NCBI RefSeq assembly: GCF_001044395.1 | Contig: NZ_JANU01000012.1 | Location: 62,001-126,000, forward strand | Source: Caenimonas sp. SL110 | GTDB lineage: Bacteria; Pseudomonadota; Gammaproteobacteria; Burkholderiales; Burkholderiaceae_C | DNA: 64,000 bases | Reading direction: 5' to 3' | Shown here: positions 8,547 to 17,654 of the stretch, piece by piece | Position numbering within the stretch: the stretch's first letter is position 1 | Layout of the letters: each line of letters starts with the position of its first letter | The notes under the pieces: model-generated | What the model saw: the letters and a program-made list of their open reading frames with translations, nothing else | What the model was told of the DNA's origin: nothing | Database searches by the model: none | Translations under genes and position numbers: made by a program

Positions 8547-9306
8547 GCGATAGCGCGCGGCGCAACATGGCAATCCCCGCCTCCACATCCCCAATCGGCA
8601 TCTGCCCCGGCGCGGAGCTGCTCTGTCCCACGGCGAATGTCATGGCTGATCCGAAGGTCCAGCCGCACAGGCGGCTCACTGCGCCATAGCCGCCCATCGC
8701 CATGCTCACCACCGGAATCTTCAGCGTGCGGCTCGCATCCAGCGTGGCCTTGAACAGCACCAGCACATCGTCCATGCACTGCGGCATCACCGCGATCTTC
8801 GCGACATCGGCGCCCAGCCGTTGCGCCATGGCGAATCGCATCGCCAATTCTTCAGCAGCAGGCGTCTTGCCGAAGTCGTGGAACGACAGCACCAGCTGCA
8901 CGCCATGCGCCTTCGAGAACGCGCGCACCTGCGCGACGTTCGCCGCGTCATTGCTCATCTCATAGTCGATGAGATCGATATGCCCGCTCTCACACGCGGC
9001 GCGATAGGTCGCCAGCACCTGCTCTTCGGTGATGCCAATCTTCTCGCCGCCCTCGCGCATCGAACGGCGCGTGAGCAGCAGCGGGATGCCGGGCGCGGCC
9101 TTGCGGATCGCGGCAGCGACTTCGACCACCGCCTGCGCATCGCCAATGCCTTCAAAGAAATCGACGCGCCACTCCAGGATGTCGGGCTGCTTCAGACCCA
9201 CCACCCTCGCCTCTTCAATGATCGCCTCGCGCGTACGCGCAACCAGCGGCGCGCAAATCGCCGGAAACTTCGCTTGCCCAACCTGGATGGCTTTTGAACC
9301 ATTCAT
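8518..9306 (-). CDS. aroD: Type I 3-dehydroquinate dehydratase
   Basis: 262 residues. Type I dehydroquinases form a Schiff base with 3-dehydroquinate and dehydrate it to 3-dehydroshikimate. The strands PDILEWRVDFFEG, the VLSFHDF segment carrying the catalytic histidine and VAKIAVMP carrying the Schiff-base lysine are all present, as is the SMAMGGYGAVSRL phosphate-like binding loop. ATG at 9306 shares its A with the TGA of the upstream ammonia-lyase gene (TGATG). Burkholderiales usually make aromatic amino acids with a type II enzyme, so this copy may serve quinate/shikimate catabolism (inference). The C-terminus is repeat-encoded. Confidence 0.92.
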   Translation of the reverse strand: MNGSKAIQVGQAKFPAICAPLVARTREAIIEEARVVGLKQPDILEWRVDFFEGIGDAQAVVEVAAAIRKAAPGIPLLLTRRSMREGGEKIGITEEQVLATYRAACESGHIDLIDYEMSNDAANVAQVRAFSKAHGVQLVLSFHDFGKTPAAEELAMRFAMAQRLGADVAKIAVMPQCMDDVLVLFKATLDASRTLKIPVVSMAMGGYGAVSRLCGWTFGSAMTFAVGQSSSAPGQMPIGDVEAGIAMLRRALSPMDCGSSPR

Positions 9307-10277
9307 CACGCAAGCCCCTGCCCGATCAGTTGCGCATAGCGAGGAAGGTCCACATTGCCGCCGCTGATGATCACGCCCACCCGCTTGCCCGCCAGGTCAA
9401 TGCCCGCATGCCGCGCAGCCGCAAAGCCCAGGCAACCCGTCGGCTCGACCACCATCTTCATCCGCTCCGCAAAAAACCGCATCGCCTCGACCAATTGCTC
9501 ATCGGTGGCAGTGAGGATGCCGGTGACATCGCGCCTGATCACTTCAAAGGTGTAGCGACCCAGATGCTGCGTCTGCGCGCCATCGGCAATCGTTCGGGGC
9601 GTTTCGATATGCACGATTTCGCCTTTGGCCATCGACTGCTGCGCATCGTTGCCGGCTTCGGGTTCCACGCCATAAATCTGGCAGCGCGGCGACAGCGCGC
9701 GCGTGGCCAGCGCCGAGCCGCTGAGCAGCCCTCCACCGCCCAGGCACACGAACAGCACATCAAGCTCGCCGACTTCCTCGATCAGCTCCATCGCCGCCGT
9801 GCCCTGCCCTGCGATCACATCCGGGTGGTCGAATGGCGGGATCAAGGTCATCTCGCGTTGCTGCGCGACCTTCTTGGTAAGCGCCTCGCGGTCTTCCTTG
9901 TAGCGGTCAAACAAAATCACCTCTGCGCCATAGCCGCGTGTCGCATCGATCTTGGATTGCGGCGCGTCCATCGGCATGAGGATCACGGCAGGCATTCCCA
10001 GCAAGCGCGCAGACAGGGCAATGGCTTGCGCATGATTGCCGGACGAAAACGCGATCGCGCCTTTGCTCTTTTGCTGCGCGTTGAATTGCGACAGCGCATT
10101 GAACGCGCCACGGAACTTGAACGCGCCCATGCGCTGGAAGTTCTCGCATTTGAAAAACACTTCCGCGCCGAGCAGCTGGTTGGCGGTCGTGGACCGGTTG
10201 ACCGGCGTGCGGTGGGCGTGGCCTTGCAGGCGCCGCGCGGCAGCGGCGACATCGTCGAAAGTAGGTAGCTGGAGCAT
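9306..10277 (-). CDS. PLP-dependent threonine/threo-3-hydroxyaspartate ammonia-lyase (serine racemase family)
   Basis: 323 residues of fold-type II PLP enzyme. The Schiff-base lysine lies in MGAFKFRGA, the substrate loop is SSGNHAQA, the phosphate-binding glycine loop is CLGGGGLLSG, and the terminal SGGNVD stretch contacts the pyridine nitrogen. There is no C-terminal ACT regulatory domain, so this is the short catabolic type, closest in layout to threo-3-hydroxyaspartate dehydratase and serine racemase. It releases ammonia from a hydroxy-amino acid. It starts with ATG at 10277 and is translationally coupled to aroD. The exact substrate is uncertain. Confidence 0.88.
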   Translation of the reverse strand: MLQLPTFDDVAAAARRLQGHAHRTPVNRSTTANQLLGAEVFFKCENFQRMGAFKFRGAFNALSQFNAQQKSKGAIAFSSGNHAQAIALSARLLGMPAVILMPMDAPQSKIDATRGYGAEVILFDRYKEDREALTKKVAQQREMTLIPPFDHPDVIAGQGTAAMELIEEVGELDVLFVCLGGGGLLSGSALATRALSPRCQIYGVEPEAGNDAQQSMAKGEIVHIETPRTIADGAQTQHLGRYTFEVIRRDVTGILTATDEQLVEAMRFFAERMKMVVEPTGCLGFAAARHAGIDLAGKRVGVIISGGNVDLPRYAQLIGQGLA

Positions 10278-10322
10278 CGCGCAACTTTAGCGCACTGATC
10301 GCCGCCCACTCACAATGCGGGG

Positions 10323-12848
10323 ATGCTCGCTTTGCTTCGCACCTTCTCCCTGCAGGAATTGCGCCATCACCCCTGGCGCAACGCCGCTGCCGTGGTGGCG
10401 GTCATGCTGGGCGTGGCGCTCGCGTTCTCGGTGCACCTGATCAATGCATCAGCGCTGAGCGAATTCTCCAGCGCCGTGCGTTCCGCTGGCGGCCAGCCCG
10501 ACCTGGAAGTGCGCGCGGTGCAAGGCTCGTTCGACGAAGCGCTGTACGCACGCATCGCCAGTCATCCACAGGTGAGCATCGCCAGCCCGGTGCTGGAGCT
10601 TTCCACGATTGCCGTGGCTGGTGCCAAGCCACCCCTGCAACTGCGCATTGTGGGCATGGACGCGCTGGTTGTTGCTGCGGTCGCGCCGTCCCTCATGCCC
10701 GTGCCGGCAAAGAATGCAGATCGCTTCGCCCTGTTTGCGCCGGGGCAGGTGTTCCTCAACCCTGCCGCGCGGCTCGCGTTTGGCGATGCGCAGGTGGTGC
10801 AACTGCAAAACGGCAGCGCTCGCGTCCAGGCCAACATCGCGGGTACCGTTACCGCCCAGGGCAGCGCGCTGGCCGTGATGGACCTGGGCGCCGCGCAAGA
10901 CTTCTTCGCACGGCAAGGCCAGCTGACGCGCATCGATGTGCGGCTGCGCGCCGGCAGTGATCGCGCGTCGTTCCTTGGCTCGATGGAGATGCCCGCCGGT
11001 GTCGTTGTCGCTGAACCTGCAGACGCCGCAAGCCGCGTCAACAGCCTGTCGCGTGCCTACCGCGTCAACCTCACCGTGCTGGCGCTGGTCGCGCTTTTCA
11101 CGGGCGCATTCCTGGTGTATTCGGTGCTGGCGCTCAGCGTCGCGCGCCGCTCGCAGCAGTTTGCGCTGCTGGGGGTGCTGGGCGTGACCGCACCGCAGCG
11201 CAGGCGGCTGGTGCTCGCCGAATCGCTGCTGCTCGGCGTGATCGGCAGCGCATTGGGAATCGCACTGGGTACTGCGCTCGCCGCGCTGGGCTTGCGCTGG
11301 CTGGGCGGCGACCTGGGGGGCGGGTATTTCTCGGGGGTCGCGCCGCAGTTGCAGTGGACGACGCCAGCGGCCCTCCTGTATGCGGCGCTGGGCATCGCGG
11401 CGGCCGCTGCCGGTGGCTGGCTGCCCGCGCTCGCCGCGCAGCGCCTGCCGCTGGCGCAGACGCTCAAGGGGCTGGGCACCGGCCTGCCCGCCTCGCGCAA
11501 ACACTGGCTCGGCATGGCGATGGTGTTGGCAGGCGGGGCACTCGCGCTGCTGCCGCCGGTGCAAGGAATTCCGCTGGGCGCCTACCTGTCGGTGGGCCTG
11601 TTGCTGGTGGGCGGCATCTCGGTGTTGCCGTGGTTGATCGCGGGCATCTACGACGCGATTGCTCCGGCGCTTGGTGCCATGCTGCTGCCGATGCTGGCTG
11701 TCGAGCGCGCGAGACGGGTGCGCGAAAGCGCAGCGATTGCGGTGAGCGGCGTGGTGGCATCGCTCAGCCTGGCTGTCGCATTGACGGTGATGGTCGCGAG
11801 CTTTCGGGCGTCGGTGTCGCAGTGGCTGGATGTGGTGTTGCCTGCCGATCTGTATTCGCGCACATCGACCTCCGCATCTGCTGGCGACACCGTGTTCTTC
11901 CCGGCGTCGTTCATCCGGTCCGTGGAGCAGGTGCCCGGTGTTCGCCGCGTGTCGACACAACGCACTCGCCCTTTGCTGCTTGACGCGTCGCTTCCCGCCG
12001 TAGCGCTGCTGGCGCGCACGCTGGACGATCCGGGCAAGGCGCTTCCGCTCGTGGGTGAACTGCATCCAGCGCCCGCAGGGCAGATCGCGATCTACGTCAG
12101 CGAAGCCGTGGTGGACCTGTACGGCGCCAGGCCAGGTTCGCCCTTCCCCTTGCTGGAAAAAGCCTTCCCCGGATCGAACGCCAGATTCCATGTGGCAGGC
12201 GTGTGGCGCGATTACGTGCGTCAAAGCGGAGCCATTGCCATGTCACGCGCCGACTACGAGCGCCTGACCGGTGACAGCCGATTCAATGACTTCCAGCTCT
12301 GGCTCGAAACAGGCGCCGATCCGGCAAAGGTCCAGGGCGCGATACGCGAACTGGCCCAACGCGAAGCCGGCCTGGGCGGCATCGTCGAATTCGCCTCCGC
12401 GCAGGAGCTGCGAGCCGTGTCGCTGCGCATTTTTGATCGGAGCTTTGCGGTCACCTACTGGCTGCAGGCAGTGGCCATTGGCATCGGATTGTTTGGCGTG
12501 GCTGCGAGCTTCAGCGCGCAGGTGCTGGCAAGGCGAAAGGAGTTCGGCCTGCTCTCGCACCTGGGCCTGACGCGCCGCCAGATCCTGGGTGTGGTTGCAG
12601 GCGAGGGTGCAGCCTGGACGGTGATCGGCTCCATCGCAGGGCTTGTGCTGGGGCTTGCGGTTGCGGTGGTGCTGGTGCATGTGGTCAATCCGCAGAGTTT
12701 TCACTGGACCATGGATCTGCTCGTGCCGTGGATACGCCTGCTGGCGCTGTGCGCTGCCGTCATTGCAGCGGGCACGATCACCGCCTGGCTCGCGGGCCGC
12801 GCCGCCGCAGGGCGCGACGCGGTGCTGGCCGTGAAAGAAGACTGGTGA
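10323..12848 (+). CDS. FtsX-family ABC transporter permease (two-domain)
   Basis: 841 residues: one N-terminal membrane helix (about residues 20-40) and a periplasmic domain, then FtsX cores near residues 250-380 and 720-830, with several helices between. This arrangement is shared with AttF/AttG- and YbbP-like permeases. The C-terminal segment contains RRKEFGLLSHLGLTRRQIL, the usual coupling region before an FtsX helix. The stop TGA overlaps the ATG of the lipocalin-like gene (TGATG), so the two are co-translated. The matching ATPase is probably the gene at 7748-8401. Cargo unknown. Confidence 0.9.
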   Translation: MLALLRTFSLQELRHHPWRNAAAVVAVMLGVALAFSVHLINASALSEFSSAVRSAGGQPDLEVRAVQGSFDEALYARIASHPQVSIASPVLELSTIAVAGAKPPLQLRIVGMDALVVAAVAPSLMPVPAKNADRFALFAPGQVFLNPAARLAFGDAQVVQLQNGSARVQANIAGTVTAQGSALAVMDLGAAQDFFARQGQLTRIDVRLRAGSDRASFLGSMEMPAGVVVAEPADAASRVNSLSRAYRVNLTVLALVALFTGAFLVYSVLALSVARRSQQFALLGVLGVTAPQRRRLVLAESLLLGVIGSALGIALGTALAALGLRWLGGDLGGGYFSGVAPQLQWTTPAALLYAALGIAAAAAGGWLPALAAQRLPLAQTLKGLGTGLPASRKHWLGMAMVLAGGALALLPPVQGIPLGAYLSVGLLLVGGISVLPWLIAGIYDAIAPALGAMLLPMLAVERARRVRESAAIAVSGVVASLSLAVALTVMVASFRASVSQWLDVVLPADLYSRTSTSASAGDTVFFPASFIRSVEQVPGVRRVSTQRTRPLLLDASLPAVALLARTLDDPGKALPLVGELHPAPAGQIAIYVSEAVVDLYGARPGSPFPLLEKAFPGSNARFHVAGVWRDYVRQSGAIAMSRADYERLTGDSRFNDFQLWLETGADPAKVQGAIRELAQREAGLGGIVEFASAQELRAVSLRIFDRSFAVTYWLQAVAIGIGLFGVAASFSAQVLARRKEFGLLSHLGLTRRQILGVVAGEGAAWTVIGSIAGLVLGLAVAVVLVHVVNPQSFHWTMDLLVPWIRLLALCAAVIAAGTITAWLAGRAAAGRDAVLAVKEDW

Positions 12849-13915
12849 TGCGCCGCCGCGAAACACTCTTTGCCCTGCCGCTGCTGATGCATGCGCGGCC
12901 GCTGCTTGCACAAGCCGCGCGTCCTGCGCTCGGGCCGATGACGCTTGCCTTTCCGCGCGATCACGGCGCGCATCCCGAGTTGCGCACCGAGTGGTGGTAC
13001 ATCACCGGTCATGCGACATCAAAGGGGCGCGAGTTCGGCTTCCAGGTCACGTTCTTCAGGACGCGGGTCGATGCCACGCAGGCCATGACATCGAAGTTCG
13101 CCGCGAAGCAACTCGTGTTCGCACATGCGGCAGTGACCGACGTGCAAGGCGCGAAGCTGTGGCACGACCAGCGCATCGCGCGCGAGGGATTCGAGGTTGC
13201 GTTGGCCGCGCAAGGTGACACCCGCGTGCGGCTTCGCGATTGGTCGCTGCAACGCATGGGCGGGGCCTATCGCGCGGTGCTGCCGGGTGCCGACTTCTCG
13301 CTCGACATCGAGTGCACGCCCACCCAGCCCGTCTTGCTTCAGGGCGCGCAAGGTCTGTCGCGCAAGGGGCCGCAAGAGGCGCAGGCGAGCTACTACTACA
13401 GCCAGCCGCAACTCGCGGTGACCGGTGCCATCGTGCTGCGCGGCCAGCGGTTCGCGATCACGGGCAAGGCCTGGCTCGACCATGAGTGGAGTGAAGAAGT
13501 CCTGCATCCCGAAGCCGTCGGCTGGGACTGGATCGGCATGAACCTGGATGACGGGTCGGCGCTGACGGCGTTTCGCCTGCGCCGCGCGGATGGCTCGGCA
13601 CTGTGGCATGGCGGATCATTCCGCGCCGCGGGCGGTGCGACGCGATCGTTCGGGCCGGATGAGGTGTCATTCGCGGCGAAACGCAGCTGGACCAGTGCGG
13701 TGTCGCGCGCCGCCTATCCGGTCGAATGGACAGTCCGCACGCCGTCGGGAACCTACACCGTCAAGGCCGCGCTGGACAACCAGGAACTCGACAGCCGCGC
13801 CTCGACTGGGGCGATTTACTGGGAAGGCCTGAGTGATCTGTTCGACAACGCGGGACGACGCGTGGGGCGCGGCTACCTGGAGATGACCGGCTACGCGCAG
13901 CGGTTGAGGTTGTAG
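12848..13915 (+). CDS. AttH/CrtC-like secreted lipocalin-domain protein
   Basis: 355 residues with a signal peptide (MRRRETLFALPLLMHARPLL then AQA). Conserved features of the AttH/hydroxyneurosporene-synthase-like family are visible: LRTEWWYITGH near the N-terminus, YYYSQPQLAVTG, GKAWLDHEWSEE, GWDWIGMNLDDG and the C-terminal IYWEGLSDL. The family has two lipocalin-like barrels and is encoded next to FtsX permeases and LolD-like ATPases, as here, suggesting a periplasmic partner that binds a hydrophobic ligand. It has no proven enzyme activity in most bacteria. ATG overlaps the permease stop. Confidence 0.9.
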   Translation: MRRRETLFALPLLMHARPLLAQAARPALGPMTLAFPRDHGAHPELRTEWWYITGHATSKGREFGFQVTFFRTRVDATQAMTSKFAAKQLVFAHAAVTDVQGAKLWHDQRIAREGFEVALAAQGDTRVRLRDWSLQRMGGAYRAVLPGADFSLDIECTPTQPVLLQGAQGLSRKGPQEAQASYYYSQPQLAVTGAIVLRGQRFAITGKAWLDHEWSEEVLHPEAVGWDWIGMNLDDGSALTAFRLRRADGSALWHGGSFRAAGGATRSFGPDEVSFAAKRSWTSAVSRAAYPVEWTVRTPSGTYTVKAALDNQELDSRASTGAIYWEGLSDLFDNAGRRVGRGYLEMTGYAQRLRL

Positions 13916-13924
13916 GCGCCGTTG

Positions 13925-13963
13925 CCGCTTCGCGGTGGATGCCGGATCAAGTCCGGCATGACA
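13925..13963. repeat. Two-stem intergenic repeat, copy 6 (right half)
   Basis: CCGCTTCGCGGTGGATG followed by TGCCGGATCAAGTCCGGCATGACA. Only the centre and right stem are present. It lies 9 bases after the AttH-like gene stop and before nagA. Confidence 0.8.
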
Positions 13964-14013
13964 GCCAGCAAACGCACGAAACTCGCTATCCGTGGTCGAA
14001 TAGCGCGCTAACC

Positions 14014-15153
14014 ATGCCTACAGCCAACACCATCCACGGTCACATCCTCACGCCGCTGGGCTTTGTCCACGGCACGCTTGCCTGCGGCCCCGACGGGCGC
14101 ATCACCGGCATCGACGGCACGCCGGTTGCCGATGAGCGCGCCGTGCGTGACTCGCCGCTTCCCATCGTGCTGCCGGGATTCATCGACCTGCATGTTCATG
14201 GCGGCGGCGGGCGCGACATCATGGAAGGCGGCGATGCGGCGCTGCATGTGGCGCGCACGCATGCCGCGCACGGCACCACGACGCTGCTCGCGACCACGAT
14301 GACTGCGCCGTTCGAGGACTTGCAGGCAGCTTTCAACGGTCTCGCTTCGCTCTGCGCACAGCGGGCAACGCAAGCTGCGCATGTGCTGGGCGTGCATCTC
14401 GAAGGACCCTACATCAACGCCGGCAAGCTGGGCGCGCAGCCAGGCTATGCACGGCCCGTCTCACTCGACGAGCTGTCCCGCCTGAACGACATCGCGCCGG
14501 TGCGACTGCTGACCCTCGCGCCGGAAGTCCCGGGCAACATGGCGCACATACAGGCGCTGGCGCACGCCGGGTATCGCGTGCAGATCGGGCACACCCTGGG
14601 CACCTACGAAGACGGCATCGAAGCGATGGCATGCGGCGCGAGCGGCTTCACGCATCTGTTCAATGCGATGACGCCGCTCAACCACCGGATGCCGGGCATG
14701 GTCGGTGCGGCGCTGGCTCATGCGCAGTTCGCAGAGATCATTCCCGACCTGCTGCATGTCCACCCCGGCGCTATCAAGGTCGCCTTGCGTTCGATCCCGG
14801 GTCTGTATTGCGTCACCGATTCCACTTCGGCCACCGGCATGCCCGATGGCGACTACATGCTCGGCCGGCAGACTGTCACCAAGTGCCTGGGCGGTGTGCG
14901 CCTGGCCGATGGCACGCTGGCGGGCTCGACGCTGACGATGGACAAGGCCTTGCGCAACCTGGTGGACAAGCTGGGGCTGACGCTGGCCGATGCATCCAAT
15001 CGTGTGTCCACCCACGCCGCGAACTACCTGGGCCTCGCCGATCGCGGCAGGCTGGATGCGGGCGCATGGGCCGATGCGGTGGTGCTCGACCGCGACCTGA
15101 AACTGCTGTCGGTCCATGCGCAGGGCGAACGCATCGAAGGGCAAGGCGTGTGA
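14014..15153 (+). CDS. nagA: N-acetylglucosamine-6-phosphate deacetylase
   Basis: 379 residues, amidohydrolase fold. NagA removes acetate from GlcNAc-6-P during amino-sugar or peptidoglycan recycling. The metal-binding LPGFIDLHVHGGGGRD motif, the HLEGPYIN loop (metal glutamate), QIGHT with the metal histidine, HLFNAMTPLNHRMPG and the catalytic aspartate region VTDSTSATGMPDG are all in order. The start is ATG at 14014; an upstream in-frame ATG at 13939 would translate the repeat and is rejected. The stop overlaps the start of the SIS-domain gene (GTGTGA), forming a two-gene amino-sugar operon. Confidence 0.95.
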   Translation: MPTANTIHGHILTPLGFVHGTLACGPDGRITGIDGTPVADERAVRDSPLPIVLPGFIDLHVHGGGGRDIMEGGDAALHVARTHAAHGTTTLLATTMTAPFEDLQAAFNGLASLCAQRATQAAHVLGVHLEGPYINAGKLGAQPGYARPVSLDELSRLNDIAPVRLLTLAPEVPGNMAHIQALAHAGYRVQIGHTLGTYEDGIEAMACGASGFTHLFNAMTPLNHRMPGMVGAALAHAQFAEIIPDLLHVHPGAIKVALRSIPGLYCVTDSTSATGMPDGDYMLGRQTVTKCLGGVRLADGTLAGSTLTMDKALRNLVDKLGLTLADASNRVSTHAANYLGLADRGRLDAGAWADAVVLDRDLKLLSVHAQGERIEGQGV

Positions 15154-16172
15154 TCTCGCACATGCTGCTTGAAGCGCGCGAAGCACCGGCATGCGTCGCG
15201 CGCCAGCTCGCGCATGACGCGCTGGCCTACGACGATTTCGGCGAGCTGCTGCGAAGCGAGTCGCCGCAGTCGCTGCTGACGATCGCGCGTGGCAGCTCGG
15301 ACCACGCGGCGCATTACGCGGCGTATCTCATCATGGCGCGATTGGGCCGCCTGGTGACATCACTGCCGATGTCGCTGGTGACGCTGTATCAATCGCAGAT
15401 CGCGTGCAAGAGCCTTGCCTGCTTTGCGTTCTCTCAATCGGGGCAGAGCCCGGACCTGGTCGAGCCGACGCGCTACTTTCGCAAGTGCGAAGCAATCACC
15501 GCGTGCTTCGTCAATGCGGCCGAGTCTCCGCTCGCGCAGGCCGCGCAATGGGTGTTTCCGCTGCATGCCGGGCGCGAGCAAAGCGTGGCCGCGACCAAGA
15601 GCTTCATCGCGCAACTGGTGGCCGGTGCGCGAGTCGTCGCTGCATGGCAGGGCAATGACGATCTGTCGCGCGCGCTTCATGCGCTGCCCGATGTGCTGTC
15701 TCGCGCCGCAACCATCGATTGGTCGCTCGCCGTGCCTCAGCTCATGGACGCAGAACGCCTGTTCGTGATCGGGCGCGGCCTGGGCTTGCCTGTCGCGCAG
15801 GAAGCAGCGCTCAAGTTCAAGGAAACCTGCGGCATCCAGGCCGAGGCATTCTCTGGCGCCGAAGTGCAGCACGGGCCGATGGCGCTGATCGATGAGGGCT
15901 ATCCGCTTCTCATCTTCGCGCCGCGCGGGCCGGCCCAGGCGGGACTGCTCGCACTGGCCGCTGCCATGCGTGAGCGCGGTGCAAATGTGCTGCTCGCCGC
16001 ACCTGAAGGCACGCCGGGCAGCATGTTGCCCATCTGCGCCACCGCCTCGGAAGATCTCGATGCGATCTCGATGGTGCAAAGCTTCTACCCGTTGGTCGAA
16101 GCGTTGTCGCGCGCGCGTGGCTTCGACCCCGACAGGCCGCCTCACCTGAACAAGGTCACCCGCACGAGCTGA
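15150..16172 (+). CDS. SIS-domain glucosamine-6-phosphate deaminase/isomerase (GlmS-like, AgaS/NagB-II type)
   Basis: 340 residues with two SIS domains and no glutaminase domain. The sugar-phosphate motifs LTIARGSSDHAAHYAAYL, FSQSGQSPDLV, SVAATKSF and the C-terminal ETCGIQAEAFSGAEVQHGP segment match GlmS-like deaminases that convert glucosamine-6-P to fructose-6-P. This is the logical next step after NagA. GTG at 15150 is used because it couples to the nagA stop; ATG at 15162 is the alternative. The assignment as deaminase rather than synthase rests on the missing glutaminase domain and the nagA neighbour. Confidence 0.9.
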   Translation: MISHMLLEAREAPACVARQLAHDALAYDDFGELLRSESPQSLLTIARGSSDHAAHYAAYLIMARLGRLVTSLPMSLVTLYQSQIACKSLACFAFSQSGQSPDLVEPTRYFRKCEAITACFVNAAESPLAQAAQWVFPLHAGREQSVAATKSFIAQLVAGARVVAAWQGNDDLSRALHALPDVLSRAATIDWSLAVPQLMDAERLFVIGRGLGLPVAQEAALKFKETCGIQAEAFSGAEVQHGPMALIDEGYPLLIFAPRGPAQAGLLALAAAMRERGANVLLAAPEGTPGSMLPICATASEDLDAISMVQSFYPLVEALSRARGFDPDRPPHLNKVTRTS

Positions 16173-16216
16173 CGGCAGTGCCTTTGCCGGGCTGTCATGC
16201 CGCATTCGGCGGCGAC

Positions 16217-16230
16217 TTGATCTACCTCAA
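16217..16230. promoter_or_regulatory. FNR-type box for the beta-CASP hydrolase
   Basis: TTGATCTACCTCAA. Its centre is 40.5 bases before the ATG at 16264. A -10-like TAGACT lies at 16253-16258, so transcription would start at or next to the start codon. Confidence 0.75.
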
Positions 16231-16263
16231 GCGACGGCGTGACGCCGCTTCCTAGACTGCATC

Positions 16264-17622
16264 ATGCAACTTCAATTCCTGGGCGCGACCGATACGGTCA
16301 CCGGCTCGAAGTACCTGGTGCGAGAGGGCACGAGCAAGGTGCTCGTCGACTGCGGGCTCTTTCAGGGCTACAAGCAGCTGCGGCTTCGCAACTGGTCCGC
16401 ACTGCCGGTGCGACCCGACCAGATCGACGCGGTGATCCTCACCCATGCGCACATCGATCACAGCGGCTACCTGCCGCTGCTGGTGCGCGATGGCTTCAAG
16501 GGACCCATCTACTGCACGCCCGCCACCAAGGATCTGTGCTCCATCCTGCTGCCCGACTGCGGACACCTGCTCGAAGAAGAGGCCGAGCACGCGAACCAAT
16601 ACGGCCTGTCCAGGCATCACCCCGCCCTGCCGCTCTACACGCGCAATGACGCGATGGCTTCGCTGAAGCGATTCAAGGCCGTGGCTCCTTCAAAACCGTG
16701 GCAGCCGGTCCCGGGCCTGACCGCGCACCTCACGCCATCGGGCCACATGCCGGGGTCGGCATTCGTCAGGCTGGACAACGGCAAGCGCAGCATTGTGTTT
16801 TCGGGTGACCTGGGCCGGCCCAATGACCTGGTGCTGGGCGCGCCGGTGCCATTCGAGGGCGCGGACTACCTGGTGGTCGAATCGACCTATGGCGATCGCC
16901 TGCACGACAACTCCGACCCGCTCGTGGCGCTGGCTGCCATCATCAACCGCACCGTCAAGCGCGGCGGCATGGTGCTGATCCCTGCGTTTGCGGTGGGCCG
17001 CGCGCAAACCGTGCTGCACTGCCTGCGCCTGCTGATGGACCGGGGCGACATTGCGCATCTGCCCGTGTTCCTGAACAGTCCGATGGCAGCGAGCGCAACG
17101 CAGGCCTATCTGAAGCACGGCGACCAGCTGCGCCTGTCGGACCATGACAGGAAGGCGATGGCCGCGCTGCCCAAGATCGTGGGCACGCCGCAAGAGTCAG
17201 AAAAGCTCAATTCGCGCAAGGGCCCGATGATCGTGATTGCCGCCAGCGGCATGGCGACTGGCGGGCGTGTGGTTCATCACCTGAAGGCGTTCGCACCCGA
17301 TGCCCGCAACACGATTTTGTTCACCGGCTTCCAGGCCGGTGGTACGCGCGGCGCGACGATTGTGAGCGGCAGCCCGACGGTGCGGATTCACGGACAGGAT
17401 GTTCCGGTTCGGGCTGAAGTCGCGAGTATCGATCACCTGTCGGCGCACGCCGATTCCAATGAAATCCTGCAGTGGCTGAGCAGTGCAAAGACTCCGCCCA
17501 AGACCACGTTCATCACGCATGGCGAACCTCACGCCGCCGACGCGCTGCGCCAGCGGATCGAGCGCGAGCTGCACTGGGATGTCTACATGCCGACGTGGCT
17601 GGAGACGGTGAAGCTGCGCTGA
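16264..17622 (+). CDS. Metallo-beta-lactamase/beta-CASP RNA-processing-type hydrolase
   Basis: 452 residues. The N-terminal metallo-beta-lactamase motifs HTHAHIDHSG, the GHMPGSA histidine and SGDLGRP aspartate are intact. They are followed by a beta-CASP insert and the C-terminal zinc-ligand segments IDHLSAHADSNE and FITHGEP (RMMBL). This is the layout of the CPSF73/YSH1-like bacterial nucleases (RNA cleavage) in the cytoplasm. Under an FNR box and within an anaerobic-response cluster, it may act in RNA turnover during oxygen limitation (inference). No ribosome-binding site is visible before the ATG. The nucleic-acid target is unknown. Confidence 0.92.
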   Translation: MQLQFLGATDTVTGSKYLVREGTSKVLVDCGLFQGYKQLRLRNWSALPVRPDQIDAVILTHAHIDHSGYLPLLVRDGFKGPIYCTPATKDLCSILLPDCGHLLEEEAEHANQYGLSRHHPALPLYTRNDAMASLKRFKAVAPSKPWQPVPGLTAHLTPSGHMPGSAFVRLDNGKRSIVFSGDLGRPNDLVLGAPVPFEGADYLVVESTYGDRLHDNSDPLVALAAIINRTVKRGGMVLIPAFAVGRAQTVLHCLRLLMDRGDIAHLPVFLNSPMAASATQAYLKHGDQLRLSDHDRKAMAALPKIVGTPQESEKLNSRKGPMIVIAASGMATGGRVVHHLKAFAPDARNTILFTGFQAGGTRGATIVSGSPTVRIHGQDVPVRAEVASIDHLSAHADSNEILQWLSSAKTPPKTTFITHGEPHAADALRQRIERELHWDVYMPTWLETVKLR

Positions 17623-17654
17623 GTTTGAGCGGCGCGGCTGTCCGGAAATCCGGC

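Noticed and set aside
16190-16216. A ninth copy of the two-stem repeat (TGTCATGCCG)
   Set aside because: Only the first ten bases resemble the repeat; the stems and the centre are absent.
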